A DNA stretch of 64,000 bases from assembly GCF_016861565.1 (NCBI RefSeq), contig NZ_BOLK01000001.1:248001-312000 (forward strand), written 5' to 3'. Numbering within the stretch: the first letter of the stretch is position 1; every line of letters starts with the position of its first letter. The stretch comes from Secundilactobacillus yichangensis. Its GTDB lineage: Bacteria; Bacillota; Bacilli; Lactobacillales; Lactobacillaceae. Below are positions 42,022 to 50,048 of the stretch, in pieces. The position numbers and the translations under genes were made by a program. The notes beneath the pieces were generated by a model. The model saw only the letters and a list, made by a program, of their open reading frames with translations. It searched no databases and was not told the DNA's origin.

Positions 42022-42945
42022 TCATTTTTCCAGCCACGCAGAAACAGCCATACCAATGTCACTTTTAACAGTTGAATCGGTAATAATATCGTACCAGTGT
42101 ACAGGAACTTGGTGCCGGAACCACGTGAGCTGCCGCTTAGCGTAATGCCTAGTATCCTGTTTGATTTTTTCAATGGCAGCTTCTTTCGTCACCTCGTGCT
42201 TAAAGTATGGGAAGAGCTCCCGGTAGCCAATGCCTTTTCCTGATTGCCACTGTTCACCGCCGTCTTCAAACAGCTGTCGGGCTTCGTCGATTAAACCCGT
42301 GTACAGCATCTGGTCGACCCGGGTATTGATTCGTTCATAAACCTTCGCCCGATCCGTATTTAAGCCAACAATAAAGGCATCGTATCTAGGCTGCAAGCTT
42401 GTTTGCTGTTTTGAAAACAGCTTCCCCGTTCGTTCATAGACTTCCAGTGCCCGAACCACCCGCCGTTCGTTCGTCACTGGGATCTTTTCAGCGGCATCCG
42501 GATCAACTTGCTTTAAATGCTCCCATAGTGCTTGCTGCCCGTGAACTTTGGCATAATCGTGCCACTTCTTCCTGACTTTTTCTGACTGCTCAAAGTGATC
42601 GCCACCTAGCTGCATATTATATAGTAGCGCTTTAAGGTAAAAGCCGGTGCCGCCTACGATCATCGGTAAGCCGCCGCGAGCCGTGATTTCGTCGATCAGC
42701 CGCTGACTTTCCCTGACAAAATCAGCCACCGAGTAACGTTGATCAACATTTCGAATATCGATTAAATAGTGCGGAATATTTTGCCGTTCCGCTGGCATAA
42801 TTTTGGCAGTGCCAATATCTAAGCCGCGATACACCTGCATTGAATCGCCAGAAATAATTTCGCCATGAAACTTTTTCGCCAGTTCTAAGGATAATGCGGT
42901 CTTGCCAACCGCCGTTGGCCCTATAATGGCCAGTACTTTTTTCAA
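42022..42945 (-). CDS. miaA: tRNA dimethylallyltransferase
   Basis: Adds dimethylallyl to A37 of tRNAs reading UNN codons; uses prenyl diphosphate. It shows AIIGPTAVGKTALSLELA (P-loop), SGDSMQVYRGLDIGTAK, PHYLIDIRN, GGTGFYLKALL, the GIGYRELFPYF region and KRQLTWFRH. I start at TTG 42945 (307 aa), seven bases after GGAG; the GTG at 42954 sits on the ribosome site. It precedes glnR, as in B. subtilis. Confidence 0.95.
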   Translation of the reverse strand: MKKVLAIIGPTAVGKTALSLELAKKFHGEIISGDSMQVYRGLDIGTAKIMPAERQNIPHYLIDIRNVDQRYSVADFVRESQRLIDEITARGGLPMIVGGTGFYLKALLYNMQLGGDHFEQSEKVRKKWHDYAKVHGQQALWEHLKQVDPDAAEKIPVTNERRVVRALEVYERTGKLFSKQQTSLQPRYDAFIVGLNTDRAKVYERINTRVDQMLYTGLIDEARQLFEDGGEQWQSGKGIGYRELFPYFKHEVTKEAAIEKIKQDTRHYAKRQLTWFRHQVPVHWYDIITDSTVKSDIGMAVSAWLEK

Positions 42946-43050
42946 ATTGATCACTCCGCTATAATTTTGTTAATTACTGGAATTTTAACCCTAAAACCTG
43001 CATAATGTAGGTAACAAATCATATTTTAACCTGTTAGGGGGCCTTTAACA

Positions 43051-43224
43051 ATGAAGCATTTCATCAAAGGATTTTTATTTGGCACTGTCGCTACTCTGGG
43101 CGCAGTCGCAGGTGCAGCTTTATCATTCAAGAAAAAGGTTGTTGAACCAATCGAAGACGAAGAAGAACGGTTTGAAGAAAACCGGAAACGGGCTGCGCGT
43201 AAGAGCCGTTCAGCTCACCAATAA
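43051..43224 (+). CDS. DUF3042 family small membrane-anchored protein
   Basis: 57 residues: an N-terminal hydrophobic segment (GFLFGTVATLGAVAGAALSF) that could insert in the membrane, then a charged helix (EPIEDEEERFEENRKRAARK) and the end SRSAHQ. This matches my memory of the DUF3042 family of lactic acid bacteria, whose function is unknown. AGGGGG lies about ten bases before the ATG. It diverges from miaA and converges on the ABC transporter genes. Confidence 0.8.
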   Translation: MKHFIKGFLFGTVATLGAVAGAALSFKKKVVEPIEDEEERFEENRKRAARKSRSAHQ

Positions 43225-43250
43225 TCTAGTAATAAAAACACTTATACATC

Positions 43251-43303
43251 AAGAGAACCCTCTGAGAAACAGACCTGACGTCTATTGCTTAGGGGGTTCT
43301 CTT
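43251..43303. terminator. Terminator hairpin of the DUF3042 gene
   Basis: AAGAGAACCCTCTGAG (43251-43266) pairs with CTTAGGGGGTTCTCTT (43288-43303) over 16 bp in the plus orientation, using two G-U pairs. The following T tract is weak (TTATTATACTT). Confidence 0.65.
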
Positions 43304-43320
43304 ATTATACTTCAAACGAT

Positions 43321-44178
43321 TTATTTAATGATAATATCTTCTGGTTTAACTTCCTTACCGAAGTATGGCTTCAGTTGAGAGTTGTAATCTTTCTCGAAGA
43401 AACCCTTATTGTTCAGCGTCTTAATCTCCTTGTTGGTCCAGTTTAGGAGCGACTTGTTACCCTTTTTAACAGCGGGTGCGATATATTGCTTAAGTCCAAT
43501 AGACTTAATACCAACGGTGAATTTAGGCTGGTTTTTAACCCAAGCGTAGAGATAAGAATTATCGTCCGCAAGCGCAACACCACGGTTGTTCTTTAAAGCG
43601 TTAAATTGCTGCGTCTTAGAATCAAACTTCAGCAGTTTGACGTTGGGCTGTTTGGAAGTGAAGTAGTTCTCAGCCGTAGTCCCCTTGGTAACAATCAGGT
43701 TTTTACCTTGCAGTTCACTAGCCTTGGTGATTGGCTTATTCTTTGGCGAAACAACCCCAACAGAAACTTTCATGTATGGCGATGCGAAATCGATGACTTG
43801 TTTCCGTTCTGGCGTCACGGTAAAGTTAGCTAAAACCAGGTCAACTTTATTAGAGTTCAAAGCATCCACCCGGTTATTGGCATTAACTTGAACAAATTTT
43901 GGTTTAACCTTTAAGTCTTTGGCAATTTGGCGTGCCAATGTCAGATCATAACCTACACGCTGACCCTGCTTATTGACCCAGCCGTAAGGTGGCAAATCGC
44001 CGAAGACCGCGATACGAATCGTACCACGTTTCTTAATTTGCTGCACCGTGCTTGGATTACTGCTTGCTGAATTCGACGACTTGCTGGACTTGTTGTTGCC
44101 GCAAGCACTTAAGACCAACGTTAAACTGGCAGCGATGCCTAGGAACAAAACGAGTTTCTTAAACCCAAATTTCTTCAT
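43321..44178 (-). CDS. Amino-acid ABC transporter substrate-binding lipoprotein (probably cysteine)
   Basis: Exported lipoprotein: basic start MKKFGFKK, hydrophobic core, lipobox LSAC with Cys about 26. The periplasmic-binding fold (SBP family 3) shows GTIRIAVFGDLPPYGWV, GYDLTLARQIA, ANFTVTPERKQVIDF, PYMKVSVGVVSPKN, VTKGTTAENYFT and IAPAVKKGNKSLL. As I recall it, this closely follows the Campylobacter cysteine receptor CjaA, and the T-box upstream also points to Cys. It is the last gene of the transporter operon. Confidence 0.85.
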   Translation of the reverse strand: MKKFGFKKLVLFLGIAASLTLVLSACGNNKSSKSSNSASSNPSTVQQIKKRGTIRIAVFGDLPPYGWVNKQGQRVGYDLTLARQIAKDLKVKPKFVQVNANNRVDALNSNKVDLVLANFTVTPERKQVIDFASPYMKVSVGVVSPKNKPITKASELQGKNLIVTKGTTAENYFTSKQPNVKLLKFDSKTQQFNALKNNRGVALADDNSYLYAWVKNQPKFTVGIKSIGLKQYIAPAVKKGNKSLLNWTNKEIKTLNNKGFFEKDYNSQLKPYFGKEVKPEDIIIK

Positions 44179-44247
44179 GTGTACTTCCTCCTAAAAATTT
44201 GTTGGTTTTTAAAGTCTGGTTAGTAAATTAATTAAATCATGCCGACA

Positions 44248-44988
44248 CTAGAAATCCATACTTTCCAAGAACTGCTTGGCGCGATCGGTTTGAGGGTGTT
44301 CAAAGAACTGCTGACCCTTGGTTTGTTCCAGGATTTTACCATCTTCCAAAAACAAGACTCGATCAGCGATCTGCTGAGCAAAATTCATTTCGTGGGTCAC
44401 TACGATCATGGTCATGTTAGAATCTTCTGCTAGTTTGGAAATGATGTTCAGGACGCCGCGAACCATTTCCGGATCCAGTGAAGCTGTTACTTCATCAAAC
44501 AGCATTAATTCTGGATTCAGAGCTAATGCACGGACAATGGCGATCCGTTGCTTTTGACCACCTGACAATTGCCGTGGGTACACGTTCTCGTATTCACGTA
44601 AACCCACTTGATCAAGTAATTTTTCCGCGCTGGCCTTAGCGGTTTCGCGCGGTTGATGCTGAACCTTCACCGGACCTAGTAAAATATTATCCAGCACCGT
44701 TAAGTTAGGAAACAGATCATATGACTGAAACACCATGCCAATTTTTTGACGCAGGATTTGCCAGTTTTTTTCGGTTGGCACCACTGTTTCTCCATTAAAC
44801 ATCACGGTACCGTCTTGATACGGCTCCAGACCATTCAAACAGCGAATCAGCGTACTCTTACCAGATCCTGAAGGTCCCAGCAGTGCAACAACTTCTCCTT
44901 CATCGATTGAAAAATTAATATCATGAAGAATATGGTCTTTTTGATAGTATTTCTCCAAATGTTCAACTTTTAATATTTCCTTAGCCAT
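44248..44988 (-). CDS. Amino-acid ABC transporter ATP-binding protein
   Basis: Drives uptake with the two permeases and lipoprotein beside it. It has Walker A GPSGSGKST, Q-loop VFQSYDLFPNLT, signature LSGGQKQR, Walker B LMLFDEVTASLDPE and switch His in VVTHEM. It belongs to the polar amino acid (PAAT) subfamily. The start is the ATG at 44988 (246 aa), with GGAG seven bases upstream; the ORF extends further but has no ribosome site there. It overlaps the preceding permease by eight bases. Confidence 0.93.
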   Translation of the reverse strand: MAKEILKVEHLEKYYQKDHILHDINFSIDEGEVVALLGPSGSGKSTLIRCLNGLEPYQDGTVMFNGETVVPTEKNWQILRQKIGMVFQSYDLFPNLTVLDNILLGPVKVQHQPRETAKASAEKLLDQVGLREYENVYPRQLSGGQKQRIAIVRALALNPELMLFDEVTASLDPEMVRGVLNIISKLAEDSNMTMIVVTHEMNFAQQIADRVLFLEDGKILEQTKGQQFFEHPQTDRAKQFLESMDF

Positions 44989-45670
44989 TTGCGCGCTCCA
45001 ATCTCTTCTTATCCATCCGTTTTGCCCACCAGGATAACGGGTAATCGATAGCAAAGTACATCACGAAAATAATCCCGTAGACCCAGAAGACGCCAGTTGG
45101 ATATTTTTGATTATTTGCCTCTACAACTTGCTGGCCCACGTTGATGACATCCATCACGCTGATCAGCATTAGCAGTGACGTGGTTTTAATGACCCTGGTC
45201 ACTAAGTTGATGGTGGCTGGTAATTCCAATGACACGGCTTGCGGAATCAGCACATACCGGTAAAGCTGCCACCGGCTAAGACCAATGGCTAGACCTGATT
45301 CGCGCTGATGCTTTGGTACTGAAATTAAAGCACCACGGACAATGTCACTCATTTCAGCAGCCGTCCACAAGGCAAATACCAATGTGGCCACCTCGTTGGC
45401 CGGCAAGTTCACGCCCAATTGACGGGGTAAAATGTAGTAAAACAAGAACAGCAGTACCACCGTAGGGATAATGCGGAAAAATTCCAAATACAATCGGAGA
45501 ACGAAACGCAGCAGACGGTTAGGGAACGTCCGCAAGACCCCCAAAACAATGCCCAAAATCAAACCTAGTATTAACGCAACTGCCGCAATTTCAACCGTTG
45601 TCAGTAAGCCGCCAAATAAACGAATCAGGTTACGTCCTTCGAATAAAACATTAATTCCCGAATGCGCCAT
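44981..45670 (-). CDS. Amino-acid ABC transporter permease
   Basis: Integral membrane subunit of the PAAT family, 229 aa. It shows LIRLFGGLLTTVEIAAVALILG at the first helix (given by LIRLFGG and AALILG-like ends), then LYLEFFRIIPTVVLLFLFYY and the EAA-type ATPase-contact loop ESGLAIGLSRWQLYRYVLIPQA (ends ESGLAIG and LIPQA). About five transmembrane helices. AAAGAGGG precedes the ATG, inside the last codons of the upstream permease, so the two genes overlap by 20 bases. Confidence 0.92.
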   Translation of the reverse strand: MAHSGINVLFEGRNLIRLFGGLLTTVEIAAVALILGLILGIVLGVLRTFPNRLLRFVLRLYLEFFRIIPTVVLLFLFYYILPRQLGVNLPANEVATLVFALWTAAEMSDIVRGALISVPKHQRESGLAIGLSRWQLYRYVLIPQAVSLELPATINLVTRVIKTTSLLMLISVMDVINVGQQVVEANNQKYPTGVFWVYGIIFVMYFAIDYPLSWWAKRMDKKRLERANG

Positions 45671-46313
45671 AACGAACCCTCTTTTCTAGAATGGTGAGTA
45701 TAATCGACAACGGAATCAAAATAATGGCATACCCGATAACCAGCATCAATAAGTACTCGTTAGATCGGTAATACATACCGATTAAATCCAAAGCCGTGTT
45801 GGTTAACTCTGGGATGGCAATGACCGTAAAGATTGAGGTTTCCTTGATTAAAAAGATAATGTTGGCGGCCAACGCCGGCACGCTTAATGTGAACCCCTGG
45901 GGAAAAACAACGTAACGCGCTAGTTGCACCCTGGATAGCCCGATCGCCTTGCCAGTTTCCACTTGGGTTTTACTAACACCATCGAAACCGCCGGTGAATC
46001 CTTCAGCCATGTAACTGCCGCCTAGGAAAATCAGGCCAACAATGCCGCACATTTCGGCGTTTAATTTAAAGCCAAAAACTGGAAATGCGTAATACAAGAA
46101 GAATAATTGCACTAGCAGTGGCGTATTTCGAGAAATTTCAACGTAGATGGCTGCTATCCTGCCAAGAATCGGTACGTGAAAATACTTTAACAGGCTGCAT
46201 ATCAGACCAACAATAATTGATCCGATGATCCCGATAAATGATAGCCAAAGTGTCAGCACGAACCCCTTTTCAAAAAGCGGTAAACTATGCTGGATAATTT
46301 GCCAGCTACTCAT
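45651..46313 (-). CDS. Amino-acid ABC transporter permease
   Basis: Second membrane subunit of the same transporter, 220 aa, paralogous to its neighbour. It shows FVLTLWLSFIGIIGSIIVGL, VEISRNTPLLVQLFFLYYAFP and the coupling loop ETGKAIGLSRVQLARYVVFPQG (given by ETGKAIG and VVFPQG). It is the first gene after the T-box leader, so a heterodimeric permease is made first, then ATPase, then receptor. Confidence 0.92.
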   Translation of the reverse strand: MSSWQIIQHSLPLFEKGFVLTLWLSFIGIIGSIIVGLICSLLKYFHVPILGRIAAIYVEISRNTPLLVQLFFLYYAFPVFGFKLNAEMCGIVGLIFLGGSYMAEGFTGGFDGVSKTQVETGKAIGLSRVQLARYVVFPQGFTLSVPALAANIIFLIKETSIFTVIAIPELTNTALDLIGMYYRSNEYLLMLVIGYAIILIPLSIILTILEKRVRYGAFGN

Positions 46314-46389
46314 GTGATTTTGCCCCCCTATTTAAAATTTTCACTTTGATAATCAACCTTATTTTAAAACCAGAATAGTTTGAGCAAAT

Positions 46390-46620
46390 AAAAAAGTCCC
46401 CATCAGTTTATTTCTAAACTGATAGGGACGATTAATATCGCTATTCCACCCTGTACATGTGTTTTACGGCTCGTTTTCAAGCCTGGGACGATAACGTATC
46501 CTGACGGTCTGCCATTAAGCAAACGGGCTTCTGATCAAGCGCACTTCGTTAAATCACTAGGGTCCCTTTTCATCAACCGGGACTTTCTGCACCTAAGCGA
46601 TTTAATTACTCTTCCTGACC
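46390..46620 (-). ncRNA. T-box riboswitch, probably Cys-specific, of the ABC transporter
   Basis: Leader RNA that reads uncharged tRNA. Stem I begins GGTCAGG, has the AGTA loop element and the CCCGGTTGATG apex. The specifier is read as TGC, followed by G and then CTTGATC, which re-pairs with GGTCAGG. The T-box core reads AGGGTGGAATAGCG; its TGGA would pair with a U discriminator, as in tRNA-Cys. A terminator stem (46396-46410 with 46415-46429) and six T residues close it. The core departs from the usual ACCGCG. Confidence 0.82.
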
Positions 46621-46836
46621 GTAACCTCTAAAAATAAGATTAAAATAAAATTAAAGTGAAACTCGGATTATTCCAATCATCAGAGCCAAGGTTAAATTCA
46701 TCAGCTCTTATTTGAAACATTCCTTCAACAAAACCTATAGTACCACAACTCATAAAAATGGCAAAGCCTTTGCTTACTTTTATTTAGAGAAATTTGATTC
46801 TAAGAAAACGGTTAGCGTCGCAAGATTGCCAAACTA
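46621..46836. other. Intergenic region upstream of the T-box
   Basis: AT-rich. It should contain the transporter promoter, but I see no clear -35/-10 pair; one weak stem (AGAGC with GCTCT) lies at about 46681-46708. Confidence 0.4.
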
Positions 46837-46879
46837 AAATGACTCAAACACTGATCAATACCGTGCTTGAGTCATTTTT
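46837..46879 (-). terminator. Terminator of the glcK-rhodanese transcript
   Basis: TGACTCAA-GCAC pairs with GTGT-TTGAGTCA around an 11-base loop, with A run and T run on the two sides. It lies about 55 bases after the rhodanese-like gene. Confidence 0.8.
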
Positions 46880-46934
46880 AAATAAAGCTAAAATTCAGTT
46901 ATTTTACTGCTGATAAAACGATTTATTAACCTGA

Positions 46935-47345
46935 TTATTCAGATTTTTTAGTTTTACCATCCCACCGTGCGTAACCGGTCTTCAAAATATAAATATTTTG
47001 GTAACCATGTTTCTTCAAAAGAATCGCTGCACGTGAACTCATTGCTTTACCTTGATCATAAAGGTATACGGGCAGGTCCTTACGGATACCAGAATAATAA
47101 GCCCGCATGGTAGAGTAAGGCATGTTACGAGCGCCTAGAATATGACCCGCATCAAACTCCTTTTTTTCTCTAACATCAATGACTTGCGCCTTGCGCATAC
47201 CTTCTCTAAACGTTTTTTCATCAATTAAAGTTGCAGCCTGATTACGCTGATAAATACCGTACAGGTAATAACCCAAGTAACCAAGAAGCAAAATAACTAA
47301 AATTACCGTATAAACTGTCGATGTAGAAATTGCTGCAATAGCCAT
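46935..47345 (-). CDS. Membrane-anchored rhodanese-like protein without catalytic Cys
   Basis: 136 aa. Residues 10-32 (VYTVILVILLLGYLGYYLYGI region) form a transmembrane helix; the rest is a rhodanese domain in the cytoplasm: AQVIDVREKKEFDAGHILGARNMPYS, and YQNIYILKTGYARW at the end. Where active rhodaneses have a CxxGxR loop, this reads LYDQGKAMSSRAA: the Cys is Asp. Sulfur transfer is therefore unlikely and a binding role is more probable. It is last in the rhomboid-yqgQ-glcK run. Confidence 0.85.
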   Translation of the reverse strand: MAIAAISTSTVYTVILVILLLGYLGYYLYGIYQRNQAATLIDEKTFREGMRKAQVIDVREKKEFDAGHILGARNMPYSTMRAYYSGIRKDLPVYLYDQGKAMSSRAAILLKKHGYQNIYILKTGYARWDGKTKKSE

Positions 47346-47367
47346 GTATCTCGTCCTTCCAAACTAA

Positions 47368-48342
47368 TTATGCGCCTGCATTTTCAAACCGGAGTGCTAA
47401 TGATGATGCACCAATTGCACCAGCATCGTTACCAAGCTGAGCCAGCTTGATCCGAGTTGAATCACGAACGGCTGGGAACGTGTTTTCTTGGAAGTAACGG
47501 GTCGTTGGTTGCAATAACGTGTTACCGGCAGCTGAAACACCGCCACCAATAATAATGTTTGCAGGGTTCAAAATATTAGCACAGTTAGCTAACGCTAAAC
47601 CGAGGTAGAATGAAACTCGGTCAATGATTCGGCTAGCCAAAATATCACCGTTGTCAGCTAAATAAGTCACCATCTTAGAAGTGACTTCTTCGTTGTTATC
47701 GAAGAGTTCCTTCAAACGGGATTTACCAGTAAATTCAGCTGCCATATCCTTAGCAACATGGACGATTCCAGTTGCAGAAGAATATTGTTCCAGACAGCCG
47801 CGCTTACCGCAAGTACACAGGTACCCGTTTGGTTGAACCGTGATGTGGCCAATTTCGCCGGCACCGCCGTTAATACCATGCAGTAATTGACCGCCGGCAA
47901 TAACACCGCCACCAACACCAGTACCAAGGGTAACGAAGATCACGTCTGAATCTTTTTCGCCAGCGCCCTTCCAGAATTCGCCAAGCGCAGCGACGTTAGC
48001 ATCATTTTCCAAAACAAGCTGTAACCCAACGCCAGCCTGAATCTGATCACGCACACGCTGAGTGGTCGTCCAGTTCAAGTTGTAGGCGCCAATGACAGTC
48101 CCATTTTCAATATCTACAGCACCTGGAGTACCCATCCCGATACCCATAAACTGGTCTTTAGTATAACCGGAATCGGTCATTGTCTTCTTAAGTGAAGCAA
48201 TAATGTTCGGCACAATATGCTTCCCATTTTCACTTACATCCGTTGGAATACTCCACTTTTGTAGAATATCGCCTTCTTGGGAGACGAACGCAATCTTCGT
48301 GGTTGTCCCACCTAAATCAATACCAATCAAACTCTTTGCCAT
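47368..48342 (-). CDS. glcK: Glucokinase, ROK family
   Basis: Phosphorylates glucose to glucose 6-phosphate. The ATP-binding IGIDLGGTTTK, catalytic ENDANVAALGEFWKGAG, ROK signature GGAGEIGHITVQ (given by ends) and zinc-binding CTCGKRGCLEQY are present. The start is the ATG at 48342 (324 aa) after GGAGG at ten bases; an in-frame Met 20 codons earlier overlaps yqgQ. It follows yqgQ by 19 bases, the conserved yqgQ-glcK arrangement of Bacilli. Confidence 0.95.
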   Translation of the reverse strand: MAKSLIGIDLGGTTTKIAFVSQEGDILQKWSIPTDVSENGKHIVPNIIASLKKTMTDSGYTKDQFMGIGMGTPGAVDIENGTVIGAYNLNWTTTQRVRDQIQAGVGLQLVLENDANVAALGEFWKGAGEKDSDVIFVTLGTGVGGGVIAGGQLLHGINGGAGEIGHITVQPNGYLCTCGKRGCLEQYSSATGIVHVAKDMAAEFTGKSRLKELFDNNEEVTSKMVTYLADNGDILASRIIDRVSFYLGLALANCANILNPANIIIGGGVSAAGNTLLQPTTRYFQENTFPAVRDSTRIKLAQLGNDAGAIGASSLALRFENAGA

Positions 48343-48361
48343 GAACTTGTTTCCTCCAGAC

Positions 48362-48571
48362 TTATTTCGTGTTTTCACGTGCTTCTTCGAGACGATGCTC
48401 ATGCGTCAAAACTAATTTGGCATGGGCAAACGTTTTATTATCAATAACGTGGGCGTCATGGAGATGGTCTAACTCTAAAGCCATTACTTCAATATCCCAC
48501 AAACGTTTGCCGACATAAACATAAATGTCGAATCGTTTTAACAGCTGTTGTACATCATATAGCGTTTTCAT
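48362..48571 (-). CDS. yqgQ: YqgQ/DUF910 family protein
   Basis: 69-residue helical protein of unknown biochemical role, conserved directly upstream of glcK in Bacilli. The start MKTLYDVQQLLKRFDIYVYVG and the middle RLWDIEVMALELDHLH match the family. A GGAGG-like site precedes the ATG. Confidence 0.88.
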   Translation of the reverse strand: MKTLYDVQQLLKRFDIYVYVGKRLWDIEVMALELDHLHDAHVIDNKTFAHAKLVLTHEHRLEEARENTK

Positions 48572-48611
48572 TTCGACATCCTCCGAAAATTCACACGATT
48601 ACCATTCTATT

Positions 48612-49286
48612 TTACAACGTTACGCCATAATAGTATAGCCCAATCATAATAAGAATGGTAACGATTACAGCTAAAATTCTTTTAACGGAACTGATCTGTC
48701 CCAATTTAGGAACACCAACAATGTATCCAGATAGAAAACCAATAATCAAACCACCAATATGACCCCACATGTCAGTGCCAACACTAAATAGGCCAAAGGC
48801 CAGGTTAAGAACAATAAACAGCAGGAATGTTTTGGTCATCTGACGAATATAGGGATTTTCCCAAAAGGATTCACCCAGCATCAGAAAAGCGCCAAATAGG
48901 CCAAAAATAGCGGTACTGGCTCCAGCCGAAATGGCATTTGGGTTAAAGGCAAAACTAGCCAGATTACCACCGATTCCTGACAGTAAGAATATCGCCAAAT
49001 ACCGCCAATGTCCAAAGATAGCTTCAATTTGGATGCCAATGAAATAGAGTGTCACCATGTTGAACAAAATATGTTCAAACCCCATATGCAGGAAAATGGG
49101 CGTAATAAACCGCCACCACTGCCCTGCTAAAATTAGGGGATTATACTTGGCACCGAAATTAACCAGTACCTGAGCATTTTGACTGCCACCGGCTAGTGTC
49201 ATCGCGCCATACACTAGAAACGTCACGATAATTAATCCAATAGTGATGTATGGCCCAGCTAACCAGCGTTTAAGTTGCTGTTGCAT
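48612..49286 (-). CDS. Rhomboid family intramembrane serine protease
   Basis: Cuts substrates inside the membrane. It has about six hydrophobic helices. Active-site features are HILFNMVTLYFIG (His/Asn helix), catalytic Ser in SAGASTAIFGLFGAF (GAS then Thr where Gly is common) and the His in DMWGHIGGLIIGF. The start is the ATG at 49286 (224 aa), after AAGGGGG; the longer reading overlaps the previous gene. Unlike B. subtilis GluP/YqgP it has no large N-terminal domain. It lies between yqgQ-glcK and the folate cyclo-ligase. Confidence 0.92.
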   Translation of the reverse strand: MQQQLKRWLAGPYITIGLIIVTFLVYGAMTLAGGSQNAQVLVNFGAKYNPLILAGQWWRFITPIFLHMGFEHILFNMVTLYFIGIQIEAIFGHWRYLAIFLLSGIGGNLASFAFNPNAISAGASTAIFGLFGAFLMLGESFWENPYIRQMTKTFLLFIVLNLAFGLFSVGTDMWGHIGGLIIGFLSGYIVGVPKLGQISSVKRILAVIVTILIMIGLYYYGVTL

Positions 49287-49297
49287 TTTTGGCCCCC

Positions 49298-49846
49298 TTA
49301 GTGGCTCGTAATAACATGCTGTACGAGCACATCCGTATCGATGACTCGCCAAGTTGGTTCTTTAAACATTTGGGCTTCAAATGCAAGGGTTACCGTCCGT
49401 CCTTGATAATCGGCCAAAAATCGATCGTAATAACCGCCGCCGAACCCAAGCCGAGCACCCTTCTTGGTGAATCCAAGGCCAGGAACAACCACGAGATCAA
49501 TTTGACTTTTCGGCACTGCAATCCCATTTTCAGGTTCCATAATGCCGAAAGCTGATTCTTTAAGCACCGTAGCATCAGTTAATGGCAAAAAAATCATGCT
49601 GTGATCAGCACTAAATGTCTTCGGGACGACAATCTGTTTGCGAGCTTGCTTAGCAGCATCAATAATTGGCTGGGTATTCAGCTCAAAACCAGTAGAAAGC
49701 GTAATCGCCACCGTTTGACTTCGATTCCATTCTTCAGACTCAAATAACCGTTCGTATAACGTGCCTGCCTGAAAGTGGCGCACATCATCAGGCATTGCAA
49801 TTAACGCTGCAATGATTTGTTCACGGACTGCTTTTTTAGTTGTCAT
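49298..49846 (-). CDS. 5-formyltetrahydrofolate cyclo-ligase
   Basis: Converts 5-formyl-THF to 5,10-methenyl-THF with ATP. It shows KKAVREQIIAAL at the N terminus, the IDLVVVPGLGFTKKGARLGFGGGYYDRFL signature (ends IDLVVVP and GYYDRFL) and LAFEAQMF. 182 aa, the YqgN type. It is the first gene of the run to the rhodanese-like protein. Confidence 0.94.
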   Translation of the reverse strand: MTTKKAVREQIIAALIAMPDDVRHFQAGTLYERLFESEEWNRSQTVAITLSTGFELNTQPIIDAAKQARKQIVVPKTFSADHSMIFLPLTDATVLKESAFGIMEPENGIAVPKSQIDLVVVPGLGFTKKGARLGFGGGYYDRFLADYQGRTVTLAFEAQMFKEPTWRVIDTDVLVQHVITSH

Positions 49847-49865
49847 CTTGTCGTCCTCCTTAAAT

Positions 49866-49898
49866 AATAAAAAAGGCGCAGGCTCATCGCCTATGCCT
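49866..49898 (-). terminator. Terminator of rpmG
   Basis: On the minus strand AAAGGCATAGGC and GCCTGCGCCTTT pair (one mismatch, one G-U), followed by TTTTTTATT. The stem includes the last bases at the rpmG end. Confidence 0.75.
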
Positions 49899-50048
49899 TT
49901 ATTTTGTTTCTTTGTGTAACGTCACCTTGTGTTGACGTGGGCAATACTTCTTAAGCTCTACCCGGTCAGGATTGTTACGACGGTTTTTACTTGATAAGTA
50001 GTTTTGTTCGTGACATTCGGTACATTCCAATGTAATGTGTACGCGCAT
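49899..50048 (-). CDS. rpmG: 50S ribosomal protein L33
   Basis: 49 aa, starting [17 protein letters not shown] and ending VTLHKETK. The first zinc pair (CTEC) is present, but the second is incomplete: YCPRQH has one Cys. It is thus between the four-Cys and the Cys-free forms, and zinc binding is doubtful. The ATG at 50048 is preceded by GGGAGG at nine bases. Confidence 0.94.
   Translation of the reverse strand: MRVHITLECTECHEQNYLSSKNRRNNPDRVELKKYCPRQHKVTLHKETK

Noticed and set aside
43251-43303. Riboswitch or T-box at the end of the ABC operon
   Set aside because: The 16-bp stem lies between convergent genes, has no T-box core or ligand-type junction, and is best explained as a terminator.
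46510-46600. Asn (AAC), Arg (CGA) or Glu (GAA) as specifier of the transporter T-box
   Set aside because: They lie further from the closing helix than the Phe specifier does in the second T-box, and tRNA-Asn, tRNA-Arg and tRNA-Glu are not expected to have a U discriminator to pair with TGGA.
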